A DNA stretch of 64,000 bases from Halorubrum alkaliphilum (GCF_017873815.1 NZ_JAGGKQ010000013.1:1-64000), one strand, 5' to 3'. Positions 33,916-42,669 are shown, counted from the first letter of the stretch. Numbers and translations: made by a program. Notes: a model not told the origin generated them from the letters alone.

Positions 33916-35445
33916 ATGGAATTCAACAAGCCAAAGCAAACGGTCGCGGAGGCAACGCGAACCACCAACTACGAAGGTGGAGAAGCATTCGGGCCTACCG
34001 ACCCTCGACTCGCACTGTACAAGCGCACGATCAACCAGCTGCTGGAGAACTCGTTCTACGAAACCGATGACGAGCAACTCGCCGCTGTCGTCCAGCGATT
34101 CGACGCCGCCGCAGACGAGGATCCGGAGTTCGTCCTGAAGCTCGCCGCGTACGCGCGACAGGAACTCTACTTGCGGGACATCCCACAGGTCCTGCTCGTG
34201 CTGGCAGCCAACGACGACCGATTCAAGGATGACTCCCCCAAGTCGCTCATCCGCGAGTGGGCCCCGGCGATCATCCAGCGGATGGACGAGACGGCCACCG
34301 CGCTCGCCATCCACGACCAGCTCTTCGGCGGGACTGCACCGTGGCCGCTTCGACGCGGTATCGAAGACGCGCTCGTCTCGATGGCCGACGCTTACACGCT
34401 GGGAAAGTACGAACTGTCGCGGCGTGAGGTGACGCTGCACGACGTGTTCAACCGCGTCCACCCCACGCCCGTCGACACCGACCAAGAGGTGCTGTTCGAG
34501 CGATTCATGCGCGGCGATCTCGACGACTATCCCGACGTCGAACCGTTGCCGTCGCCCAACACCTGGGAGACGGTTATCTCCGAGCGCGGCAACACCCGAG
34601 ACGCGTGGGAGACGCTCATCGAGGACGACACGTACTCGCTGCCGATCTTCGCGTCGATCCGGAACCTCCGGAATATGCTCGAAGCCGGTGTCGACGAGGA
34701 CACCATCGTGGAACACCTCGACATAGAGGCGGTGCGGTACGCGCCGCTGTACCCGTTCCGGTACTACCAGGCGTACACCGCGCTCCAGAATGCGGACGTC
34801 CAAGCACCGGCGGTCGAGCGGTGGCTGGAGGACGCAATTGACGCCGCTGTCGAGACGGTGCCCGACGGACTCGGAGATACGCTCGTCGCCGTGGACCTCT
34901 CGGGGTCGATGGACACGGCGCTGTCCAAGAACAGCACGCTCAGGTTAAAAGAGATCGGCGCGTTATTCGGTGCGATCCTGGCCGACCAAGGTGCAGAGGT
35001 CGGCGGGTTCGGTGACGACTTCCAGACCATTCCGATGCACGTGGACACGCCAGTACTGCAGCGTCAAGATGCGGTGCTGGCCATCGACGAGGATGTCGGG
35101 AACTCGACGAACGGCTGGAAGGCGTTCGAGTATCTCCGCGACCGTGAAGAACCCGTTGAGCGAGTCGTCGTCTTCACCGACATGCAGATCTGGGACAGCA
35201 CACCATTCACGGCGCGCGACAACCAGACGGTCAAGGCAGCGTTCGATGCGTATCGAGACGAGGTCTCCACGGACACCTCGCTTTATCTCGTCGATCTTGC
35301 ATCCTACGGCGACCTCGTGACCCCGGAAGGCTACGAGAACGTCTACAACGTCTCCGGGTGGTCGGAGAACGTCTTCTCGTTCATCGAACACGCCGAAAAC
35401 CCGAAGCAGGTCATCGATGCAATCGAGGCCTTCGAGTCTGCATAG
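33916..35445 (+). CDS. rsr: Ro60/Rsr-like RNA-binding protein (TROVE + vWA)
   Basis: This 509-residue protein is close to the length of animal Ro60. Residues about 15-315 form an all-helical TROVE/HEAT-type ring (LALYKRTINQLLENSFY, FVLKLAAYARQELYLRDIPQ, LPIFASIRNLRNML). Residues about 320-500 form a von Willebrand A domain with the MIDAS motif DLSGSM at 327-332, a later Thr, and VVVFTDMQIWD. Ro proteins bind misfolded RNAs and tRNA-like Y RNAs in the ring and work with RNA-processing nucleases; in bacteria they often sit with RNA-repair genes. No RtcB ligase lies in this window. The gene follows tRNA-Arg by 67 bases holding two hairpins and precedes tRNA-Gly, so it is probably co-transcribed with the tRNA array. 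Confidence 0.92.
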   Translation: MEFNKPKQTVAEATRTTNYEGGEAFGPTDPRLALYKRTINQLLENSFYETDDEQLAAVVQRFDAAADEDPEFVLKLAAYARQELYLRDIPQVLLVLAANDDRFKDDSPKSLIREWAPAIIQRMDETATALAIHDQLFGGTAPWPLRRGIEDALVSMADAYTLGKYELSRREVTLHDVFNRVHPTPVDTDQEVLFERFMRGDLDDYPDVEPLPSPNTWETVISERGNTRDAWETLIEDDTYSLPIFASIRNLRNMLEAGVDEDTIVEHLDIEAVRYAPLYPFRYYQAYTALQNADVQAPAVERWLEDAIDAAVETVPDGLGDTLVAVDLSGSMDTALSKNSTLRLKEIGALFGAILADQGAEVGGFGDDFQTIPMHVDTPVLQRQDAVLAIDEDVGNSTNGWKAFEYLRDREEPVERVVVFTDMQIWDSTPFTARDNQTVKAAFDAYRDEVSTDTSLYLVDLASYGDLVTPEGYENVYNVSGWSENVFSFIEHAENPKQVIDAIEAFESA

Positions 35446-35472
35446 CGTTGTCCTCTCATCTTTCTCCGTCAA

Positions 35473-35545
35473 GCGCGAGTAGTGTAGTTCGGTATCACGC
35501 GGTCGTGCCACGACCGAGACGGGCGTTCGAATCACCCCTCGCGCA
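35473..35545 (+). tRNA. tRNA-Gly (GCC)
   Basis: Acceptor GCGCGAG/CTCGCGC is perfect. D-arm GTG/CAC, anticodon stem CGGTC/GACCG with loop GTGCCAC (GCC). The T-stem GGGCG/CACCC has one mismatch. It lies 28 bases after the Ro-type gene. Confidence 0.82.
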
Positions 35546-35605
35546 CTCGGAGCGTAGCTCGTGAATCAGATAGCCCGAGCGACGCTCTTCAACAGAGGTG
35601 ACATC

Positions 35606-35899
35606 ATGGCAATCTCCAATGACAACGACCCCGAGCCGACGACGACTGCTGTCGTCACGATCCGCATCCCATGTGGCGCAGACAGCGATCTCGTCACCGA
35701 CGCCGAAGAGCGCCTCTCGCGTCCCGACGACATCGATACCGGCACGGTTGACGAGATGCGCGGTATCGCTCCGAACCTTTCGGCAACAACTATCACCGTC
35801 GGCATCACCATTCGCTGGACCACGACAATGACCGATTCGCAGGTGAGGAGACGGATCGTCGAGGTCCCTGGCCTTGAGTCGATCAAGCGTATCGGATGA
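35606..35899 (+). CDS. Small hypothetical protein downstream of Ro-type gene
   Basis: The product is 97 residues from ATG 35606, which has a GAGGTGA ribosome-binding site seven bases upstream; this is why the longer frame from 35561 was rejected. It is predicted to be a small alpha/beta protein with strands AVVTIRIPCG and ATTITVGITIRW and a C-terminal helix ending in VPGLESIKRIG. No family is recognised. It is the last gene of the tRNA/Ro block on the same strand and may belong to the same function. Confidence 0.6.
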   Translation: MAISNDNDPEPTTTAVVTIRIPCGADSDLVTDAEERLSRPDDIDTGTVDEMRGIAPNLSATTITVGITIRWTTTMTDSQVRRRIVEVPGLESIKRIG

Positions 35900-35957
35900 C
35901 CTGACCTGGGCACCGCTATTCCCGACGATTTCTGCGGTCACCTGCTGACGAACATCT

Positions 35958-36497
35958 ATGGGTGGTATCGAACTCCGGAATGGAACACTCGTCGTCGAAC
36001 ACGAGCCGAATCAGCTCGGCGAGCTGGCGATCAGATTTTCCAAAATTCTCGGTCAGTTCGACATCAAGCACGTCTACATCGCGGGATACGTCTCTATCCT
36101 CGCTGGGCGAGCACGCTCTACCGAAGACGTTGACGTCCTCATCGAACGAATCGACGAGGAGACTACAGTCGAACTCGCAGAGACGCTTGACAAGAAGGGG
36201 TTCTGGGGCCCGGCGATGCCGCTCACTTCGATGTACGAGATGCTTGATAACGGCGACAACATCTGGGTTGCCACGGAAGACCAGATTACTCCGCATCCAG
36301 AAGTGAAGTTCGCACGTGACGAGTTCGACTGCGCATCCCTCCAAAACGCGATCACAGCAAGAATTGGTGATGAGGCGATCTCGATTGGATCGTTAGAACT
36401 CCAGATCGCATACAAGCGCCACCTCAGCGAGCCAGTCGTCAGGCATTTACAGTATTTTTTGAATTCCATGTGTTGGGTCCTCTATTGCCTGATCTAG
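35958..36497 (+). pseudogene. Nucleotidyltransferase-like protein, C-terminus lost
   Basis: The protein starts as a nucleotidyltransferase-fold domain: helical IRFSKILGQFDIKHVYIAGY, then RARSTEDVDVLIERI, containing the paired acidic residues of the minimal NTase motif. Such proteins form the toxin or enzyme half of AbiE-like and MNT-type modules. The last 15 or so residues (after VRHLQYF) look unrelated and the frame stops at 36497, right before the transposase gene. This indicates truncation by the IS. Confidence 0.6.
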
Positions 36498-36616
36498 GGT
36501 CTCGTCCGAATTTAAACCAAGTTGCCACTCCTATACCAATATAAAAATTTGGGTTATATTTGGGTAGAAGTGTGTGGTTTAGTCGTATTTTCTCATGTAT
36601 TACTGGGCAAACGGTT

Positions 36617-38461
36617 ATGTTTCCAGCACCGGACAAGCAAATTATGCAGCAGAATAATTCGGCGGTCAGGGTGACTCACTGCGACGCGTTCGCTGAACAA
36701 ATCACATCGGCGAAAAAGCATTCACATGTAGATCTCACCCACAAATGGAACCCGGACGCAGACGGCGACCGTGCTGCCAGTCACGGGTCGAACATTGAGA
36801 TCGAACACCCTGTCACCGATATGGCCGAGTTACAGCGGCGAGCACACCTCGCGGTACAGATCGGTCGAGAAAACCGAACGTCAGCCGCAAGTACATCTTG
36901 TGAAGGCCAGCAGGGTACCTACGAGATAGCGAAGACATTCGATGCTACCATGCTGGATGTCGCTGACGTAGCCCTTTCGGTTGAAGAGACGTCGTTTGCT
37001 GACCTGCCTATTAAGCCGCGGCACGTGAAGACGGTCATGCTACTTGATGCGTGGGGTGTAAATTCTCGGCGGGAAATCGTTGAGCACCTCGACGACCACG
37101 AGGACATAACCACTCGGATCGGGTACGACACCGCACCGAGTAATTCGACGGTTGCGCGTGCAGCAAAATCGTTAGAGGCTGTGGGACATCGAGACACGAT
37201 TAGAGCCGCAGCAACGCGAAGTGTCCACGCCGTAACGCGTGCCGGGATCCAATTGCCTGATAGCGTCGCCGTTGCTCACGGTCTCGATGTCCCTCCGATC
37301 ATCGATGAAGCTCTCATCGAACCTGAGACTCGACGTGCTGCGATCCGTAATTGGGTTTCAACGGTGTTGGATGAGGTGCTGGCCCCGATCACGTTCGACC
37401 GGGCAGAGAACACGCAGTTCAGTGTTCGGGCGATTATCGCCGCGATCGCGCAAGCCGCGCTGGTCAACGGGGGTGTCAGAGCAGGTCCAGCAGCCGCAGC
37501 ATGGTACTATGACGAGTCCGATATCCCCACAGCAGGCCACGTTAGTGCGTTGCTTGCAGGACTCAACCGGGACGACATCGGGCGGATGTTCACGCTCGCA
37601 ACGGAACGATTCTTGGATGTGATCGGTGAGCTGGGTTTCTTCGATGAGGAGCGGGACATCGCGTGTGACCCGACATGGGTGACGTGGTGGGGCGAGGATG
37701 ATAGTGACGATCCTGACTCCAAATTACTGCGGAATCCAGAGGAGTGTGAGTCGGGGTACGGGTGGTGCTTCTCAACTGTCTCGTTGACCGATAGCGACGC
37801 GCGGTTTGCGGTCGGGATCGACATCGCTGGCGATAAAACAGAGCGATCGCCGCAGTTCCGTCGCTTGATGCGTCCGATTAAACAACGTGATTCGGTTGGT
37901 CGCGTACACATTGACCGTGAGTTCTTCTCGGCTCCGGCGGTGCGTGCCTGTCGAGCGATCGCCGATGACAACTGGGTGATTCGAGCGAAACAACTCTCGA
38001 AGGGCGAAGTCGCGGAAGTCATCGAGGCAACGCCGGTGGATGAATCACGGTTCCAGTCGAACGTGGAATTCGGCGGACTGTCAGTGGCCCCGAACCTGTA
38101 CGTCCACCCCGTGCCGGAAAATCTCCAGAACCGGTACCAGATGTCCCCGCAGCTAGCGTTTCTTACGGATCTGTCGCCGGCAGAGTGCGACATGGCTGAT
38201 CTGTTTGAGACGTACCAGTACCGCTGGTCAGCTGAAACGTTCATCAGGCAGTTGAAGCATGAGTACACGCCGAACACGCAATCACCGAATCATAATACGC
38301 GCCTGTTTCTGTTTCATCTCGGAACTCTCCTGTACAACCTCCACACGCTGATAAACCGTGCAGCGTCTCCGCAGTACGCGCTCCGGTTGGACGTCACCTA
38401 CTATGAAGTGTTGCTCGGCGTCGTTGATTCGACGTTCACGCGGACGGGTGACACCCCGTGA
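36617..38461 (+). CDS. IS4-type DDE transposase
   Basis: The product is 614 residues from ATG 36617; a TATA-like ATATAAAAA at 36538 supports a start near here, although ATG 36644 is also possible. The C-terminal catalytic domain has DPTWVTWWG (first Asp), VHIDREFF (second Asp) and YQYRWSAETFIRQLKHEY (Glu within the Y-x2-R-x3-E-x6-K box), ending with a conserved helical HLGTLLYNLHTLIN. The long N-terminal part contains an HTH-like segment. The gene is intact, so the element may be mobile. Terminal repeats were not resolved by eye. Confidence 0.78.
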   Translation: MFPAPDKQIMQQNNSAVRVTHCDAFAEQITSAKKHSHVDLTHKWNPDADGDRAASHGSNIEIEHPVTDMAELQRRAHLAVQIGRENRTSAASTSCEGQQGTYEIAKTFDATMLDVADVALSVEETSFADLPIKPRHVKTVMLLDAWGVNSRREIVEHLDDHEDITTRIGYDTAPSNSTVARAAKSLEAVGHRDTIRAAATRSVHAVTRAGIQLPDSVAVAHGLDVPPIIDEALIEPETRRAAIRNWVSTVLDEVLAPITFDRAENTQFSVRAIIAAIAQAALVNGGVRAGPAAAAWYYDESDIPTAGHVSALLAGLNRDDIGRMFTLATERFLDVIGELGFFDEERDIACDPTWVTWWGEDDSDDPDSKLLRNPEECESGYGWCFSTVSLTDSDARFAVGIDIAGDKTERSPQFRRLMRPIKQRDSVGRVHIDREFFSAPAVRACRAIADDNWVIRAKQLSKGEVAEVIEATPVDESRFQSNVEFGGLSVAPNLYVHPVPENLQNRYQMSPQLAFLTDLSPAECDMADLFETYQYRWSAETFIRQLKHEYTPNTQSPNHNTRLFLFHLGTLLYNLHTLINRAASPQYALRLDVTYYEVLLGVVDSTFTRTGDTP

Positions 38462-38555
38462 TCTGCAGTCAGATGCGTAGCTGTCGGTGGGTGACGTGCC
38501 TGACTGTATTCACCAGTCGTTCGACCCAGCTCGTCGCACAGGGGTGGCTGCTGTG

Positions 38556-39287
38556 ATGCACGCAGAGGTGTCAACGAACGTGTTTCGGGAGACGTTCCAG
38601 CCAGTGATGGTGTTCGACGGCGAAGCCCACATCGACATCACGGCAGATGCGGTGACGATCCATGCGACTGACGAAGCACGTGCCGCTTGGGTCGATATTC
38701 ACATGCCACACTCAGCGTTTGAATTCCTACAGGCGGGTGATACACCCGCATCCACAGCCCTCGATGTGAACGGCCTGCTGGATGTTCATGATATTCCATC
38801 GGTGGACACGATCACGATGGCAATACCGACCACGAATGAAGTTCAAATCACTGCGAAGCAACTGCTGTACCGGACAGGCACGATTCGAGAGGTGAATGTT
38901 CCGGAGATTTGGTTACGAACAGAGCCGGGCACGGCGGTCGATATCACAACCTCACCTGCCATGCTGTCGAAAGTCATTGACCTCGCTGTAGACATGACTG
39001 ACCGCGTCGAGTTCGGCACGACATCGACTGAGAGATTGGCTTACATAGCGGGGACAGGAGACACGGACGACGTGCGAGTGGACGTCCCACTATCGAATAC
39101 CTGTGAGGTACCGGAGTCGCGCGTTGAAGAGTCGTACTCATTGACGTACTTGGACCCGATTCAACAGCGGATTCCCGCTGACACACCAGTTCGACTCCAA
39201 TGGGGTCCAGGTAGTCCGCTGCGGGTCGAATATCCGATTGCGGCCGGACACGCAACAGTCACATACACGATCCGGCCTAACGCGTGA
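38556..39287 (+). CDS. Divergent PCNA-like sliding clamp
   Basis: The product is 243 residues from ATG 38556, the standard size for a PCNA protomer. The two-domain clamp pattern is visible: an N-terminal FRETFQPVMVFDGEAHIDI strand set, a linker-like stretch, TDDVRVDVPLS, then YSLTYLDPIQQRIPADTPVRLQWG and a terminal GHATVTYTIRP that follows the usual ending of archaeal PCNA. It is far from the housekeeping PCNA, lacking its acidic C-terminal tail. Haloviruses and plasmids carry such clamps for their own replication. Position next to the tRNA-Glu junction suggests it belongs to the integrated element. No polymerase gene is adjacent. Confidence 0.78.
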   Translation: MHAEVSTNVFRETFQPVMVFDGEAHIDITADAVTIHATDEARAAWVDIHMPHSAFEFLQAGDTPASTALDVNGLLDVHDIPSVDTITMAIPTTNEVQITAKQLLYRTGTIREVNVPEIWLRTEPGTAVDITTSPAMLSKVIDLAVDMTDRVEFGTTSTERLAYIAGTGDTDDVRVDVPLSNTCEVPESRVEESYSLTYLDPIQQRIPADTPVRLQWGPGSPLRVEYPIAAGHATVTYTIRPNA

Positions 39288-39566
39288 TCTCGCGTTCGCC
39301 CTGTAGTGACGGGCAGGCTTCCCGTGTCCCGATGAGTTCACCGATCTAGGTACTGCAATTCTGGTATCTGAGCGGTCGTGGTATAAACCCCCTCCCCCAG
39401 GTCTTTGCCCGTGTTTGCCGCCGATCGGTATGGTTCTGGGGTAGAATTCGCTGAACTTCTATTGCCTTCCCGGCAATTCCCCCGTGTTATATTATCCTGG
39501 ACCCCGTTAGAAGCCTGTACACGGGCGAAAACAGACGGTGTGAGAGAAAGAAGTAGACGGAGGGGC
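39288..39566. other. Gene-free stretch next to the junction
   Basis: I see no credible gene between the clamp gene and the tRNA-Glu fragment. The DNA is comparatively AT-rich and contains short C-runs (CCCCCTCCCCC near 39390). Confidence 0.4.
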
Positions 39567-39589
39567 GTAAACCTTTTATATAGGTTTAC
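39567..39589. repeat. Perfect inverted repeat beside the attachment site
   Basis: GTAAACCT (39567-39574) and AGGTTTAC (39582-39589) are exact reverse complements around TTTTATA. The repeat touches the left end of the tRNA-Glu fragment and could be a recombinase-binding site or a promoter-associated dyad. Confidence 0.5.
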
Positions 39590-39591
39590 CG

Positions 39592-39636
39592 CGCCCTCTC
39601 ACGGCAATGACCTGGGTTCAAATCCCAGCCGGAGCA
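39592..39636 (+). other. 3' fragment of tRNA-Glu (CTC): attachment-site scar
   Basis: Starting at the anticodon loop CTCTCAC, the sequence continues as 3' anticodon strand GGCAA, variable TGAC, T-arm CTGGG-TTCAAAT-CCCAG, acceptor strand CCGGAGC and discriminator A. The 5' half of the tRNA is absent: upstream is unrelated AT-rich DNA. This is what remains on one side when an element integrates into a tRNA gene. GC content and gene content change here. Confidence 0.75.
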
Positions 39637-39859
39637 TTCCTTTCTCTTCGCCGTCTTGTGGTTTCGACCGAACACGACACGATCAGGATCCTATTTACCG
39701 GTGGCGGGACTGAGTCTCGTATCGCGTTGAAACGGTCATTTATAAGTGACTTAGTGGTATCACTGGCGGTGGTTTATACTCGTCGTCGCTACGTTGATAG
39801 ATATTTTAAATACCGTCCCGCCACCGCCGGTCCAATCGGTCCACTGCCGATATCGCCGG

Positions 39860-40900
39860 TCAGTCGATCCGCTCGGCGGCGTCGCGCTGTACCAGCGGTT
39901 CCGCGTTCTCCGCGGGAAGTGCCACGACGTCCTCGCTCGCGAGGTCGTACTCCCGCTCGTCGACGCCGAAAATGGCACCAACGTCTCGTGTGATCCGGAC
40001 CGTCTCGCGGTCGGCTCCTTCCCCCGCGGTCGACTCGGCGTTTCGATCGATCGGCTCCTCGTCGTTCGTGCCGGAACCCGAGTCGGCAGCCGATCCGGAT
40101 CCGTCCGCGACCGGGTTAGCAGTGGGATCGGAATCCTTCGGCGACTCCGCCACATGAGGTGCGCCCGGCGGTGCCGGCTCCGGATCGACCGGAGTGGGAT
40201 CGGGGCCTTCGTCGGCGGAGGCCGGCGCGGCGGGATCGTCATCGTGGGTCGACCCGCCAGCAGCGTCGTCCGCCGAACCCTCGGTGGCCGTCGAGTCGTT
40301 CGTGCCATCGATCGCCCGCTTGCCGTTGGACTCACCACCCATCGCGCCCGCGAGGACGTTCGATTCGGCGGTGGTGTCGGTCGGTTCCGTGCTCGTGTCG
40401 GCTCCGGAGTCTCCATTGGCGGTCGGATCCGGTCGGTCCGCGACCATCGACTCCGGATCGGATCGCGGCTCCTGTTCGCTCGACATCGCGGACGGTGCCT
40501 CGTCGGGGGGCTCCTCGCCCGCAAGAACGTCGAGGACGGCCGATTTGTTCGTCTCGATCCGATCGACGAGGTCGTCGAACAGCGCGCGCTCCTGTGTCGT
40601 CATTCCCTCCGTTTCGACGGGCATATCCGCCGCCGCGAACGACGCGAGTTTCACTACCTTGCCGACGCGGCGCTCGTAGAGTGCCTCCGCGACTTCCTCG
40701 GCGGTCTCGATCTCGTCTGACATCCGACGAACGTCGTCGTCGGAGAACGGGTTCGCGACCTGCTCGGCGCGTCGGTCGCGAGCAGCACGCAGGTCCGCCA
40801 CGTACGCAGCCACGTCGTCGTAGAAGGCGTCGCGAAGGTGCTGGAGACTGTCCTTACGGCGTTCCTTCGACTGGACCGATCGGAGTTCGTCTAGGTTCAT
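39860..40900 (-). CDS. gins: GINS complex subunit (Gins51-type)
   Basis: The product is 346 residues. The N-terminal helical A-domain (about 1-130, with the Ser/Arg-rich start MNLDELRSVQSKERRKDSLQ) and a short C-terminal B-domain (VRITRDVGAIFGVDEREYDL) are joined by a very long acidic low-complexity linker of about 150 residues. The A-then-B order is that of Sld5/Psf1 (Gins51). It is part of the CMG replicative helicase with MCM and Cdc45/GAN. Its start overlaps the stop of priS by four bases, giving the conserved haloarchaeal priS-gins pair. Confidence 0.88.
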   Translation of the reverse strand: MNLDELRSVQSKERRKDSLQHLRDAFYDDVAAYVADLRAARDRRAEQVANPFSDDDVRRMSDEIETAEEVAEALYERRVGKVVKLASFAAADMPVETEGMTTQERALFDDLVDRIETNKSAVLDVLAGEEPPDEAPSAMSSEQEPRSDPESMVADRPDPTANGDSGADTSTEPTDTTAESNVLAGAMGGESNGKRAIDGTNDSTATEGSADDAAGGSTHDDDPAAPASADEGPDPTPVDPEPAPPGAPHVAESPKDSDPTANPVADGSGSAADSGSGTNDEEPIDRNAESTAGEGADRETVRITRDVGAIFGVDEREYDLASEDVVALPAENAEPLVQRDAAERID

Positions 40901-42060
40901 GCTTCGGGTGCCTTTCGCGCCTCGCCGCGGGCCATCAGGAAGACGCCCGCGAACTCGGGGACGGTGTTCGTGCCGGGTTGGACACTGATCCGCCGGCCGT
41001 TTAGTTCTACCGTCCGTTTCGTCTCACACTCGATCCGGATGTCCCGGCCGACGAACCGGTCGGGCACCGCGTCCCGGAGGGGATCGAACTCGGCGAGGTC
41101 GTCTCGATCGACCGACGTGACGACGAGCCCGGATCCGCCGTGAAGCGTTCCGGGCAGCCGGATGAGGCGGCGCGTGTCCGTCGTCACCGGCTCGTCGATG
41201 GGCGCGGTGTCCGTCGCCGCCGTGCGGGCCGCCAGCGCGCTCACGAGCCGTCGCACGCCCGGGCCACCGGCCTCGACGTTGCCCTCGCGGACCGCAGCCG
41301 GAGTACGCTCGAACGCGCCGAGGATCGTCTTCGCGCGCCCCTCCCCGATCCCGTCGAGCTCCATCAGTCGCTCGCGGGCCGCGTCGTCGTCCATCTCTCG
41401 GAGTTCGTCGGCGTACTCGACGAGCGCCCCGTGGACGCGCGCGCCCCAGCCGCCCTCGGTACGGAGCACGCGCTTCGTCGTCCCGCGCTCGGAGACGGTC
41501 CGGATCAGCCCGTCCATGTCGAGGTCGATCGCACGGACGTAGTCCACGATCTCACGGCGAGCCTCACTGTCGAGCGCGCGAACCGACTCGTCGCGGACGT
41601 GAACGTGATACCCCCGTCCGCCCGAGAAGACGATCGTGAGGTCGTCGAAGGAGAAGTCGCCCTCCAGAAAGTCGAGCAGGCGAACGAGCGCCCCTTTACA
41701 CTCGGCGAGCATCTCGGCGTAAGGGGTCGTCTCCGGGTCCACCCCGGGGAGGTGATCCGCGTCGAGATCGAAGACGAGATCGGCCGACCGCCAGCCCTTC
41801 TTTCCCATTGTCGACGCGCCGGGGTCGTCGTAGCGCGCGGCAGAGAAGTAGGCGTGCCGTGGCGCGTTGTCCGCGAAGAACGTGTCGAGGTCGCCAAGGT
41901 CGTACAGCGACTGGTGGCGGACCATCGTCGTCCCTGTGCCGGGCGTCCACGGGATGTGTCCCCATTCACGGAGGTTCGCATCCGGCGGCGGGGACAGCGA
42001 GACGCGCCGGTAGTAGTCGCCGAACCGACCCGAGAGATACTCGCGTGTCCGGTCGTCCAT
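40897..42060 (-). CDS. priS: DNA primase small (catalytic) subunit PriS
   Basis: The product is 387 residues from the ATG at 42060; the open frame extends upstream, but MDDRTREYLSGRFGDYYRR is the usual haloarchaeal start. The catalytic Asp pair is in LVFDLDADHLPG, followed by TIVFSGGRGYHVHV (the conserved Ser-Gly-x-Gly-x-His motif) and a third acidic site near the C-terminus. With PriL it makes RNA/DNA primers at the replication fork. Translational overlap with the GINS gene links primase and helicase synthesis. Confidence 0.92.
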   Translation of the reverse strand: MDDRTREYLSGRFGDYYRRVSLSPPPDANLREWGHIPWTPGTGTTMVRHQSLYDLGDLDTFFADNAPRHAYFSAARYDDPGASTMGKKGWRSADLVFDLDADHLPGVDPETTPYAEMLAECKGALVRLLDFLEGDFSFDDLTIVFSGGRGYHVHVRDESVRALDSEARREIVDYVRAIDLDMDGLIRTVSERGTTKRVLRTEGGWGARVHGALVEYADELREMDDDAARERLMELDGIGEGRAKTILGAFERTPAAVREGNVEAGGPGVRRLVSALAARTAATDTAPIDEPVTTDTRRLIRLPGTLHGGSGLVVTSVDRDDLAEFDPLRDAVPDRFVGRDIRIECETKRTVELNGRRISVQPGTNTVPEFAGVFLMARGEARKAPEA

Positions 42061-42149
42061 CGTTTCCTCGTATACCCGCGGTCGAGGTATAGACGTGTCG
42101 TTCGCGAACCGGCCACAACCATTTGACCCAGGAGCATCTACCCGACGAT

Positions 42150-42296
42150 ATGCGCTCAAAAGAGGAGGTCAGAGAGCAGTACGAGTTCCTTCGCGAGGAG
42201 CTTGACGACGAGGAGATGACGCACCGCGGCGTTGAGGAACTGTTCACTCACTACAAGCGCGCTCTCGGATGGGTGTTAGAGGAGGAACACTTGTAG
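42150..42296 (+). CDS. 48-residue conserved-type haloarchaeal protein
   Basis: ATG 42150 opens a 48-residue protein, MRSKEEVREQYEFLREELD and so on to ALGWVLEEEHL. It is highly acidic, helical and free of rare features, and is preceded by a divergent promoter region shared with priS. Small proteins of this sort are easily missed. The function is unknown; the sequence looks like a coiled-coil hairpin. Confidence 0.6.
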   Translation: MRSKEEVREQYEFLREELDDEEMTHRGVEELFTHYKRALGWVLEEEHL

Positions 42297-42341
42297 CGCT
42301 CGCACGTTAGGTTTATTAGTCTCAACCGGGTATTATCAGGT

Positions 42342-42470
42342 GACGCTTCGTCTGGAGGGCCGAAGCGTCAGCGGGGACCAATTCGGACGAATGCCTCACG
42401 CGGCTTTTTTCCGCTGGGGCATGCGTCCGTTCTCGAACGACCACATCCCGAGTCGCGACTCCGGTGCTAC
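42342..42470 (+). ncRNA. Possible small structured RNA with U-run
   Basis: GACGCTTCG (42342-42350) and CGAAGCGTC (42361-42369) form a perfect nine-pair stem with a ten-base loop. About 35 bases later GCGG-CTTTTTTC-CGC forms a second stem with a T-run loop. A TATA-like GTTTATTAG lies about 25 bases upstream at 42311. The gap 42297-42669 contains no convincing gene apart from a 27-codon frame. A regulatory RNA is plausible but unproven. Confidence 0.4.
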
Positions 42471-42669
42471 TTGATTGTCGGTGCGATAATACGTGTGTTT
42501 CCCGACATCATCATGAACCCGAGGTCACGGCGTGTCAGTGATAGAACGTTACTCATATGACAGTACTGAGTGGGTTGAATACCGGGCGAATGGCGGTAGT
42601 AACACACGAGTCGAACGTGTACGTAACGGAATATTTATTTATTTTCGACGGTTATGTCTGGATAGTCGC

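Noticed and set aside
33255-34803. Two long open frames on the minus strand across the tRNA array end and the Ro-type gene
   Set aside because: They run antisense through clear tRNA genes and the TROVE domain, have no recognisable domains and a composition unlike halophile proteins.
1-39636. Integrated tailed provirus
   Set aside because: No terminase, portal, capsid or tail genes are visible; only individual virus-type genes (tRNA array, clamp, small phage-type protein) occur, so only an integrated element of unknown kind is claimed.
40159-41004. 281-codon Arg/Pro-rich plus-strand frame
   Set aside because: It is antisense to the GINS linker and the end of priS and is a low-complexity shadow.
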